A stretch of DNA of 64,000 nucleotides from Lumbricus rubellus (taxonomy: Eukaryota > Annelida > Clitellata > Crassiclitellata > Lumbricidae). The stretch covers positions 59,868,044 to 59,932,043 of the forward strand of contig OX243811.1 of assembly GCA_945859605.1 (NCBI GenBank). The letters are read 5' to 3'. The notes below the pieces were generated by a model. It searched no databases, was not told the origin of the DNA, and was given only the letters and a program-made list of their open reading frames with translations. A program made the position numbers and the translations under genes. Positions 49,001-61,900 of this stretch are shown here, piece after piece. Within the stretch, counting starts at the first letter, position 1, and every line of letters starts with the position of its first letter.

Positions 49001-52000
49001 AAAGTAAGCCGCACATTGTGTGGCTACTTCTAACACATTTGTGGTATATTTACTATTTATTTGGTTAAATTTGCTTGTGTTTTATTATATTTTTAAAATA
49101 ATAATGATAAGGCCTAAAAAAATTGTTGTGTTTCCGGTAACCCGACCGACCCTCTTTTATTGCCACGACTCAAATAATTTTGTAAAAAAAATTAATTAAA
49201 AAAATTTTTAATAAAATTTTTTTTTTAAATAAAAAAATTTAACAAATATTTTTTAAACATTTGTATTGACATATATAACAGAAAAGACGTCAACAAAATG
49301 AAATTAATAGGACAGTTTTCTAGAGCGGTTTTAGGTGCAGACAGTCGGGAAATAGGCAGTTTATACTCTCTTAGAACACGTACTTTGTTGCAGCGTGTAC
49401 GATTGTGCAAAAAACAGCCGTGGGGTATCTTTTTCGGATAGTCGCTGCATAAAAATATTTTACCAAAATAAAAATATTTTCCGACCTACCTACCCAATTT
49501 TTTTTGCTCTGTTACCGGAAACACACAATTTTTTTTAGGCCTAATAATAACACATATATGTTACTGGGCATATATCCATACAAGTTAATAGACTGTATTA
49601 AGGATGCCTAAACCTTTTCAGAGGCATATAAAATCTGTACAGTGTACACAGAGCTAAGAATATCTCAAAATTGCTCCTTCCTGTTTGATGTTAGATTTGA
49701 TTGAAAGCTAAGTTAGTTCATTCACAGTCGGTGATGCTGAAATAGAGAAAAAAATCCAATTGGCAGTTTCTCGCAGAAGTGTATATATATAGATAGCAAC
49801 TGAACCAACGGAGCCTTATTGAAATATGATGCCTGATTTATGTTGTGTTAAGATTGGAGAATAAATGAAGCATCTGCAGTTGATGATTGCACTGGTTGCT
49901 AAGGTGATCAGGTTTCCAAGCTGTGAAGAGTAGACCAAGGATCTCTGGATATCAAATTATTAATCATGCAGGATCCCTTGGATGAGCAGTGATCATTTGT
50001 TGGCTATTTTGATTAAGATAGCCACTCCAAGGAATCGAATATGCTGTTTCTAAATTGAATCCAAATATTCAAGAATATTGTGAGTTTATTTCCATGTGGC
50101 AGGAAACATGTTTAAGTCTGGACTACATGTTTTTCCAGTAGTAAACCTGTTTACTGATGGATATGTTTATTATTACCCCAGGCTGAAATTGATCAAGGTG
50201 TCCAGTTGTTATCCTAAAACTGTAAGAAATCCAAGTTAGACTGAAGAAATGATAGATGAAGAAATAACAGATGAGCATCTAATATTGTCATAAATGATAA
50301 AGTTAGTTGCTCAGAATGAGGTATACATAGATATGAATGTGGCTGACATGGGCAATTGATGCCTAAGCTGTTTTAGAAGGAAGAAAGGAGGTGTCTTATG
50401 TCCAGAGCATCATATATCTTAATTATAGTCTATTAAGGTTTCTTGGTGGTTTCTTTGACTCTAAGCTAGTTCCCAATTGCTTTCTAAAAGTCCATAAAGA
50501 TATCGTGGCTTCAGTGACCTGGCTTGTGTCTACTGACTATAAACCAAGCTGTGTAATGTTGTCCAGACCAAGCAGATCTACTGGTAAGTTACTTCAGCCA
50601 AGGACCTCTGCTCTTGAAAGAGAGTTCATGATGGACACAGTTTACTGGTTCTGAGTAGGCTGCCAGTTCTGTTGTCTGTTGCTATTACCTATGTTATATT
50701 ATGATTCACCTTTGACTCTGAGTTCATTGAGGCTTCTCTGCTGGTGATAAAAAAAATTATTTCTCATCAACAAACGTAAAATAACATGATTTCACTTTGG
50801 TAAAAGTTTATATCAGTAGTTGAAAGACAAATGAGAGAGCTCAGTTCCATGATCATTTTTCAGCTGATTCTATCTACATTGAGGTGAAATCCAATATATG
50901 AAACAACTTCCATATTATATTGTAATATTTATCATTTTGATTCAACCAGTTGTGATGATGAACATCCATGGATTGAATGGTGACTTACAAACTGTATATT
51001 TCGATCTCATGTCGGTCTGAGTAGATATTCATCCACAACACTCTTGCAAATGCTGTCACTGTTGTGAATGTGCGTTAAATGGATTGGGGTTCGACTGTGC
51101 GTCTACCGATTGGATTATTTACTGCAATTTATCTGGAAGCATCCATTGATTGATGCATTGTGCATTATTGATAATGGCACTACAGAAGTCATTAGATTAC
51201 ATTCGATTAGGTAATGCTATTAGGTGGATCAGTTCCTGGAAAGCACTTACCAAGCATTGCTTTTAGCATTTATGTAACAAGAATAATATATATATACTGA
51301 CAGGTTTTTTCGTACTAAGAGTTGGTAAATTGTGATTTTGGAATCTTGGTTGTGCCCATGAGAAGATCTTCATGTTGTGATTGTTGTAAGTTGTAAGCTT
51401 TTCTGCTCTTTGGTCCAGCTGACTCAGACCATCTGCTGATGCTTCCAAAGCTGCTGAAATATTGTCTCACTGTCCATCACCTGCATTCTGTTTCCATCCC
51501 AGTGCATCTGTTTAGTAATTAATCACTGCAATCTTGTTGTTCACACCCAGGATTTCTATCCGGATCAACTCTCACTTGACCTGCTTTCCTTGTTGGAAGC
51601 ATTGTATGAAGTCTCTTGTTGCATTACAAGCCTTCGTAAAAACAGAAGCCACAAGTCTAGTAATCTTTATTGGGGCTCAGTGGCATGTTAAGTGGTTGTT
51701 GCATCTGGGATGTTTATCTTATCTTTTGGTAGTGTGTATCTGGTCCAAACCACAAGCTGCTTACCTAGCAGCAACAATCAGGTGACATAAAAAAATGATT
51801 AATAGTCTTGCCATAGAGCATGTACTTAGTCGGGATACAGTTACATGAACTGCCTTTTGAGCCGTGATTGTCAAGCAACATTTCAATATTTTATCCTTAG
51901 AGGCACTCTTTAGCTGACAGCACAAAGATTTACTGAACAAAATGGTATTTCGTGTGTCGTTGTGTTGCCATTGAGGTCAAGAGAAACCAAGAATTCATTG

Positions 52001-52940
52001 ATGTAGGTCACAGGGTAGCATGTGTGTTATAGGGTAAAATGTACATATCATGATGTCTGATGACAGTAATGGATGTGCAGTTTCAAAGTAGACCTATCAT
52101 GACACGGCATAGAAGAAAGATTAATACGACAGTTGTTCATTCAATAAAAAAAATGTCATCACGTTGAAATGTCGGCATTTGCAAAGCATATTGTCAAGCA
52201 ACACTGTATTGTCAGCCAGTGGGTCTCTGTGGAGAACCGAAAAAGTGGTTTGCTACTTACAGTACCATCTTCTCCTCTTCTCCAAGTTGAATACCCTCGG
52301 CCACTTCAAATGTCCGATGGCACCAATCACTAGTTGGCCTTTCTCCTTCCGTGGTGTAATGAAGTGCCATCTAGTGGCAGTGCCGGGCAACTGTTATCAT
52401 TACATGGAATTAGTGGGCTAAGGTTTTCATTTGATTTGAGATATCATCAATGAAGAGTAAACTCTGCCCAGCAGAATCACTTGCTTTGGTGGAAATTCAT
52501 GATGGTACGTATCACTGCAATAGATAGCACTGCGAAAATAACGGCAAATATATATATAACGGCAGTCGATGCAAAATCCATAATTTTGTGCCTGTCCCAG
52601 AGGTATACGAGATTTATGTTTGTTTACTCTTAGTCGATAAACATTAGGGTGGCGGCGTGGTTTGTTTTCTTTAAGCAGATTTCCACGGCTTGGCTATGAA
52701 GCTTGTCTCACTTTGTCCTCATCCTGATCTATTGACGGAAATTATGTCCGTATTGATCCGGTGGTGTATGAGCGGATGTGCGTATAGATCGGTATTGCAC
52801 AGAAATGGGGAATGCAGTGATTTTGTGCGTTGCGGCTCTAAGGCAATTTCAAGCTCTTTGGCTGTTTCTCTGCATCTGTCATTTACGCTTGGATTGGCTT
52901 TCCATACTTGTGTGGTGGGTGTAGCCGTATTTCACTTTGA

Positions 52941-52973
<33 letters not shown>

Positions 52974-55900
52974 GGAAAACACAGATGGAAATGAAATTAG
53001 TGATTGAACTGTGGATCACTGTGAGAGCATAATCACCAAATTAGTCTGTATTGGCCCTTATGTAGAATGTGTTGCAGATCTCAATGCGGGTCCAACCCTC
53101 ATCGACAGTTATTTGCACAGCACCATCTGCTTAGATGACAGAGCTATTTTGTTATCTACAGACTTGTTATATATGGGTGTATTATAGGAATTACCAAACG
53201 TGTACTTAGCTGAAATATCCTGTTAGCTGCAAATGTTGGAATGGTGGTGGTTGGAACTGTACTTATTGACTCATTAGTTATGCTCTGCACAGGCACACAT
53301 GGCCTTTGTCTGTGCAGTGGACCTTGAATGTTTTCTGGTCTCTTTTTGGGACATTAATGCTGCATGGGACTATATATATTATGGGTTTTCTTGAGAAAAG
53401 TTTAGACTCTTAAAGATGCACTTTTTCAGCTTCTTGTGTGGCGCGGTGGTGTAGTGGGTATGTTCGTTGCCGTATAGTCGGAGGGTTGCAGGTTCAAATT
53501 CACCTCAAGTTGCCGCGTAGGGACCTTGGGCAAGTCCTTCACAGTTTGCAATTGCTCAGCGCTTCATGCGTGAAACTCCGATGCAGTGTCCACGCTCTAG
53601 CCGGGAGCACCTCTGAGTAGAAAGCTTGAAGGGGTGCTATAGCAAGTATGCATACAAACAAACAAACTTCTGAGAGAAGCTTGGGGATGCTTATTTAATG
53701 TCTTGTTACATAATTAGTTACAATAACTTGCACATTATGAATCTTCAAATAAATCATCATATTATAGGCTGTCTGAATTCATTCAAAGAGCTGTTTCCAT
53801 TCTGTGCATTGACTTGCACCTGTCTGAAAATCCTGGAATGTGTTGATCTGGATTTTCTGTGTATTAGTCTTCCCTGCTTATCTGATCCCGCAGCACACAG
53901 CTAGACGAGGATGATAAGCGGAAAGGAGGCGTCAACATTTTTCTAACTCATAAAGGATATGAATTCCTGTGATGAAGCATATTGAAGATTTGGTTTCCCT
54001 GGCCCCTCTCGACTTCATCAGTTATTTGGACAAACTCCACCCTTTCAAAATTTGTTTTTATTGGCCAGCCTTTGTGCTACTTAATAGTTCTGCTATGCAT
54101 GCTTTAACACAGCATGTTTGTCCTTCTTGTAAGTAATGTATGGAAGTCATTTGTTGGTGTTGTGGAATCATGTGTGATGGATTTATTGAAGTTCACAATA
54201 GGACTGCACAGTTTAACTAAGGGGAGGGTATGCACCTGCTTAGTATGGCGAAATGCATTGTGAGTTAATTTCAATGCTGGTCAATAAGTGATTTTTCTTA
54301 TGTACTTTGTATGTTGTTACTTACTTGAGTCATACAGCTTTGGCCCATAGCGAGGTTTACAAGTCAGTTTTAGTTGCAGTTGTTATGTACCATATTTTTT
54401 TACATCATGTGATTTTAATTATTATTAGTTATAATAGTGTCGTTATTACTTGAGTTTTTTAGTTCCAGGTTTAGTAATGATAGTAAGAGCTGCTGTTAGT
54501 TGTAGGTGAACTGGTTTAACTTTCCTGTTTAGACAGCCTATTGTTTACATAGCTTTGAATTCATGATTGTTAGAAATATATTTTGAGGAGTTTCAAGATG
54601 CAGCAATGGCACTTTTAATGATAATCATAGGTGATCTGGTTCAGTTCCAAGTTAAGTTCCAAGATTACAAATCATCTCCTTGCACATTTTATACTCATTT
54701 GAAATGTGTGCTTTATAGAGAGTGGTCAAAAACCTTTGCTGTAGATCTTGTGAACCAACATCTACCATAGCATTATTTGATGTTTTAATTTCCAAAAATT
54801 GTATATCACATGTGAACTGGGAAGTACCTATACTGATATAATATATAAGTCTGGAAAGTTCAGAATTTTTATCCAAAAATATACATAAAAACAGTGCTTA
54901 GCTGAGTGACATTTGTAGTCTTTGTTATCATTATCATCAAGCTGTGTCTCCCTAGAGCAGAGATGTTTCCATGTGGCATCATCTCCAGCCATCCCATTCA
55001 CGGCTTTTTTACTTGTCATCTGCTATGTCACTGAACAATTATCATTTGGCATTGAGCATGGGAACGTAAACAGGCTCTGCAGCACGTTGGCTGTTGGGCT
55101 ACTACCTAGGGATTCATCCATTGCTGGTTCAAGGTGTAGAAACTAAAAAAGTAGTCTCTTCTAGCTCGGAATTGGTGATACATTCATTGATTCATTTTCA
55201 GTAAAATGTTTTGTTTTTACTTCATGACGTTGTAATGAAGATTTACCGAAAACCAGCTGCAGTGAAACAAAGCAGTTTTCCAGATATGGAATACTTGATT
55301 TTATTCTAATTTTTGTGTGGCCTTAAAAATTTTATTTGGAAACTAGTCGAGTCAGATGTTTTTGTGCTGAAGAAATCAAATCATTATTATCATTATGCAT
55401 TTATTAATTGGCACTATCTAATGACCACACATTGATCGATGATGCTGACGAGGTGGGGAAGGGATTACTCAAGGGTCCTACACAGTTATCATTTTAGGGA
55501 AAGCTTTAACCTTTTGCAAAGCGAGCACTCTAAACATTGAGCAAATGCAAATTTACTTGAAAGTAGAAGGGTCTGTATGTGGCCTGTTTCACTATGTCTA
55601 ACAACTTTGCCATTGCTTGTACTATGGCAGTACCAGTCCCAAGCTTGGGTAAAGGAGGAGGGTATCGCTAAGGATCTTTGTTATCACATAGTGTCGTTAA
55701 CTGAAACTACTAAGTACATGGTGTATCTACTGAAAGGAATCCTTGCTGATTTATATGGATTACGTGTCATAATTTGTCATTACTGGGTTCAGGGTTCAAT
55801 TGCTCTTAATCGGACTTGTCAGCTGTTGTTTACTCTGGTGTTTCTTCCCATAGTTTAAGTTGTCAATCAGTGTCAATCAGTTCGTCCTACTTGCATTTAT

Positions 55901-58900
55901 TTCTGCCCTGGATGTGAAATTAGAGCAGTCATTTATGTCATTTGATTTGCAGTTTCACAGCTTGCTAGGGTGGGATAATAATGATCTATGTGTTGATATA
56001 AGCAATTATGCATAATATCCTACTGAAATTTTTGTATGTACGATGTACGTATGGGAAGACATAGTTGGGTTCTGTTTGTAAATTACTGTATCGGATTATA
56101 CTGCTTTCTCTACTTTGAGTCTGGATGAGTGGAGATAAAGTCTGGTTCTCAATGGAGAAGTGTTTGCCTTACACTCGAAGCTCCATGTTTGCTCATATGC
56201 TTTTCATGGGCAGATTTAATTATATCACACCCGCTATGTTCATATTTTGTTCTGCATTTTGTATTGCTGCATCAGAGTTCGCTCTATGGATGCATTGCAG
56301 ATATCCACACCAGAGACTCAGTTAATGAGCTTTCTGTGTGTAAGAAGAGACTCAAACCAGAAATGAGATTTCTTAGCTGCTGCGAACCATCACATGCGCT
56401 TGTGATTTAATGCATAGTATTGTATTAATATTGATCCGTACAGAATTCGACTGTTCTGAAGGTCAGACCGAGAGGCGTAGCTCTCATTTATCCTGACACA
56501 ATGGAAAATGCTGAAACGTCTTTAGAGTATATCTGGCTACTGTTTATGCATGGCACAAGCCATCGTCCCACGTGGATTCCCATCTCGTGCATTTTGAACA
56601 TCGTATTGACTGTTGTGGGAATTTTTTGTCTCAGGAGAGCATTTTGTGACGCAGATGCGGTCAGAAGAGAATTGCCGACTTGAATCCGACTTGTTTGACC
56701 AATGGAGCGGGACTCTACGCTGAAAAAATATATTTTTTATGAAATGTTTTCATTCAACTGTTAATGTCAGCAATGGTGTGTAAACTGTTTGCAACTACTG
56801 AGTCTCTAGGTTTCACTGCCCAATGCATAAATTCTTTTTTAGGCTAATGAATTTTTTATGAGTTGTGAATAATAATTTTTAATAAATGTGGTGCTCCATT
56901 TTGCCAAATTGTGTTGCACTGCATTGGTGAGAAATTTATTGAAGTGGTTATCATGTATTTACCATAGATCTACGTGTTCTGGTGATATTCTGTTGGAACA
57001 ATCTATGTAATTTATGGTCACAGAAAATGTGTGTTCTCACAATGTAGCACCGGAAATGTGTAGGAGTCTCTTGCGGCCACAGGTTGTAAAATTGCTATCT
57101 GCTAAGTAGGATTGGTTTATTCTTGGAAAGAGTTCTTCAACTGAGTAGAGAAACACCTCTGATACATGTGTGCTGTTAACCCTCCTCTGACCCCTTCTAC
57201 TTGAATATGCTTTAAGCTTTCTACAGTAACTGTCATTTGTGCTTGCAGATTTAGAGCCAATAAATCATAAAAATATGACTGTTGTAAATAAGGATATTTT
57301 GCAACACGTGCAGTTACATGATGACAGGCCTGACCAGTATGTGAGTAGTTGCAGCGTAGTTCGGCACAATGCAGTTCAGTCATCTAGTGTGTTGGTTACA
57401 CACTGCTAACTGAAGACTATAAGTAGGTAAGGTTTGCAAGGAGTGTGGATCATATATCTTGTCAAGGCTTATGCCAACAACAGTCAAACTCACAAAGATG
57501 CATGAGAACAGCAATTGCAATACAACAACAGCTTGGCTTTTCTTTGTATCTCTGGTGTAGCATTGTCAAAGAATTGATGTATGGCATTTCAGTTGGAATA
57601 CATAATTCATAGCAACGTCTGTGCAGTTGGTGCCCTAGATATCATTTCAGATAGTATTGTGTTGGTGATTCATAAAAGTTACTGAACTCTCTGTCTTTTG
57701 GGTGTCTCATCATCTTTGGAACTTTGCTTAGCTGCCCCTTTTCCTTTATGTGGCCTATTGTCTACCATTTTCCGCTTTTTATGTGTGGTGATAATAACGA
57801 TGATGTTGATGTTATGAAGTGTCTCGGGGTATAAAAAACAAATGATAACACACAGGAAATGAATTTAAATCAATAATAGCAATTAATGCCAGTTGCCAAA
57901 ATTGAATTAGAGGCACGACGTTAAACTGCATCCATTCTCCGCCACAGGGAACCAACAACGTCCCTGTGCCGGTCCTAAGCCCGGACAAAGGAGGAAGGTT
58001 TGCCAGATGGGTGGCGATACACTGGCAGGAAAAGACCAAGACGATTGAAATCAGCAAAAACCACGACACAAGTGACATAGCGACTCAGATGCTTCAAGGT
58101 GTTATGATGTGGAGCAGACATGCACAGGCCGGTCAGGGCAGACCAGTGGAGAAAGTCCGGGGAAAGCATGGGACACATACGGGCATTGACCCACGTTGTC
58201 CTTCATGCCTCTTTCCCACGATTCTCTTCAATCAGTCAAGGTGGTCTAGGTGCTTCAAGATGTCAATGGTATGGAGCACACCTGCTGACCGGACCGGTTG
58301 AAACTGGGCAGCATGACGCGAGACAGACTCAGACAGAGAGTGGCGTCGGACTCTTACGGGCATTGTGCCCAATGATATTGATGATGATGATGGTCCTTCT
58401 CTTTGTCTAGATTATGTCTGGACATTCTTGTACAAGACGCAATAGTCAACTGGTCTTTTGTTTCCTGTGCTTGTCCTTCTGTTTCGTATTATAATAAATG
58501 GTCTCCTTTTGTGTATAATGTATATTGCAGATGTTTCTTTTTCTCTGCATAACAGTAATGATTCCCTTTGTCTATTTGACAGTTTGTTCTTTTATCTATG
58601 TTGCAGGTATGATTCTTTTTCTTACTTACTGGTGGTACTTTTATGCTACGTTATCATCATTTTTTTTTGCTACGTATGATTCTATGTACATGGTCCTGTG
58701 TTTGTTTCTGTTGCCTAGGCATGTGCACACAGGTACAAGAAGTCCGGAGCTTCATTTCGATGGGGTCTCGGTCTGTGTGTCTCGCTGAGCAACACCCTTG
58801 ATGAAGACACTTTCTGGGAGCCATGCGATGGACTGAAGAAGGACATTGGCCATGGAGAATACGGGTTCTGCCAAGCCGGAATCAGCTCGGCAATTAGCGA

Positions 58901-61900
58901 GGTAAAATTTCACCAAATTGGTTGCCAACTACAACTGTTGTTGGTGTGTCGTGTTTTGTCAGATTCACAATCGATGCAATTAAGGATGTTCTACGAAAAC
59001 TGGAAATCCGGTTTTCGTTTCTGAAAAAATTGATGGGATGACTCTTTGCACGTAATACAGGTGGCCAGGAAGAAATTCAGTAAAAAAATTATGTGTAGTT
59101 CCTTGCCTAATGTCAACTTTGAAATGTATACGAACAACGTTTCTAAACCTGAGTCTAATTAAAGCGAGGATTACTGTGTTGATTTCAGGATGGTGATATG
59201 TTGTTGGGAGCACCTGGTCCATACAACTGGCGAGGGGCTCTCTTCAAGAACACTCTTGTAACATCGTTGGATGCAGAAAACACGTGGTACCAGAGTCCAG
59301 TTGAAGACCCTACGCTCCTTAAGCCAGGACCAATTCCAGCAACACCGTACTATTCATATCTAGGTAGCTTTGTGTTTTTAATGAACGTGTATGTGATCCT
59401 TTTGAACCTGTCTAAACAGACTTTCTAATTATGATGACCTCTGAGTATAGATCGGTTTATAGGCTACTCTTATTTCTGAATCCTGTATAAGTCATGAATC
59501 GTTCTATCCAACAGATTGTGATTTCCGAATGGGATTTTCTGTGGATGTAACCTTCGGTTGATTGATGTTTAATACAGTGTCATAACGGTGCTTTAGAAGT
59601 TACTGGTGTGTTACATTTGATGCTTACACTTTGTTATTGAATATTCATCAATATGAACTATACATTTGGTTGTTTGAATGGATAAAGATTTTGTATCTCT
59701 ATCTATCTGAGGAATTCATATAGCACCCTTTCAAGATAGCTATTCAGAGGCGCTCTTGAACCAGGCACGGCTAAAGAAAGTCTTGATTAGTTTAGAAATG
59801 ATTTAGACAAGTTCCATGGAAGGGAACGCAGGACATAGGGAAGACTATTGCAACCAGTGGGACCCACAATTGAGAAAGTGCTATATTCTGTGTGATTGCT
59901 GTATGACATTGTATGTGCATGTGGAACCACAAAGTCACCTCTAGATACCAAGTGCAGAGAGCGGCAACCAGAGCAAGCGGAAGTTAAAGTAAAGAGCTCC
60001 CGAAATCATTGTCATGCTCTTGTTATCATGCTCTGTTTTGCAATTCTTGGTTGTTTGTTTTGCTAGGAATGTCTGTGAAGATTGGAAAGATGATAAATGG
60101 TGAGAAGACGTACCTCGGTGGAGCACCAAGAGCAAATGACACCGGACATGTCCTCCTCTTCCAGTTCAAAGAAGGTGCTCTGAATATCAAACCAGGACAC
60201 TACTTGGCTGGGGAACAGTTTGGATCTTACTTTGGCAATGACTTTGCCATCGGAGACTTCAACCTTGATGGGTTAGTTATTCGTATTATTTCTTCTTCTA
60301 ACACAGTTGAAAGGTTTCAATTTTAATTATTTTGATTAATTACAAGATTTTTAGAGCACATGTAGTGATACGCCATTAAGATTCACATTTCGGTGTGACC
60401 TTGCGTGCGTTATAAATTTATTTAATAATAATAATTAAGATGATCCAACTATGACTGCTGTATCACCCATATTCAGGGGACCAGCATGCCACTGTGGAAC
60501 CTAGAGAAATGAGGAAGCCAGCTCTCATGAATTTCTCAGTAAACATCCACACACATGGGCTTCTTTGTCCACAGCTAAGTTAACGCAGCTGTCATTCTTT
60601 TTCTTTTGTCGCCCAAGCCTGACTAAGTCTTTGGCAGCGGCCCTTCAAATGTGGCCTCTCTTCTCTGTGTGTCTGTCTGTCCACCTGTCTCATTGTGTCT
60701 CTCTTTCTCTGGAAATCTTTTTTTGCTGTTTGCTGTCATCACTGCCCTTTCCCTCCCAAGGTATGTTGAAATCCTTCTGTCTGTCGGGGAAACCATTTTT
60801 TGCAGCTCAAGTAAACATTGCAGCTCTTCTTAAGTTCCAGGTCCATGGAACATCAAAGGCATGTGTGGTCTCAGCTAATGTGTGTCCACTCCCTTTGCTC
60901 TCTCATCGTCCAATCAACCATTTTTTTGGTGAGGCACATAGAAGCCTTTGATACAACCCAATTTGCAAAAATAATTGTTTATTTTCTGTTTTGTGCTGCA
61001 TAGGCAAAATGCATGTCCATTTGTATTTAGCAGAGCAGAGGTAGGTCTTTTAGTCAATATTGATGACTGTTCTGTGTAAAGATACGCAATACATTACTCT
61101 GAATTCTTTTGCTGGATCATGCAGTATTTTGTTGTGCTTTGATTTATAGTTCTTGTGCCTCAACTCTGGAACTCTTACATTTTTTTTAATTCTCCCAATT
61201 TTCAGTCATCCACTCACAACCAACCGCCTCAAGTCCTTTCTTCTATCAACTTTTAGGCTTTCCATTTCAAAATAAGTCCCATGTCTGTAAGAAAAATTGT
61301 TCTATGATCCAGCCATTCATTTCGTTGTTTCTGAACTTAAATGCAGCCCATCAAACCAGCTCCTCTGCCTTTCTATCTCTGTCTGTCTTTCTTTCTCTCT
61401 GTCTCTCTCTTATCTTTTGACATCCGGATTATGGTCTTCTGTTACCTGCTCTTCAGTTTTCATGCAGCATTCATAAATCAGGTTCTCTCCTGCATTTAGC
61501 TTTTGAAAAACACCATTCTTGAGAGATTCTCTGGTTTTTAATAAATAACTGATTATTGTGATTGCTTAAACTTAGTCTTCGTTCATCATTTCTAACTGAT
61601 TTGCTGTTTAGGTTGGACGACATTGCTGTTGGAGCTCCCTTCTATCGTGATCAAGGAGTTGGTGGAGCCATTTATATCTACATGAATGGACCAGAGGTAT
61701 TAGCTACGGTGACTGCACACTGTGCGCATGTGGTAGTCACTGATACATAATGCATGAACAATGTGTTGTTGTGTTTTTCGCATCTGTTTTGACGAGTGAA
61801 TATGACCATGGAGGACGCGTGTTGTTGCAAGAGCGTCCAGCACCAGCGTACAATAACCTGTCTCCTGTAGCAATAAATATTGTCAATTATTCATCAGAAC

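Larger units (their letters stand above)
48882..58718. other. Integrin alpha intron 3 (9.8 kb)
   Basis: Contains Harbinger-type MITE copy 4, one full SINE, an ATT microsatellite and a GC-rich retroposon-like island. I see nothing recognisable in about 49,545-52,930, 52,980-53,430 and 53,670-57,875. Confidence 0.7.

Noticed and set aside
57966..58410. Open frames of about 96-111 codons in the GC-rich island
   Set aside because: No start context, no splice sites fitting the integrin phases and no recognised domain; the (GAT)n end favours a retroposon.
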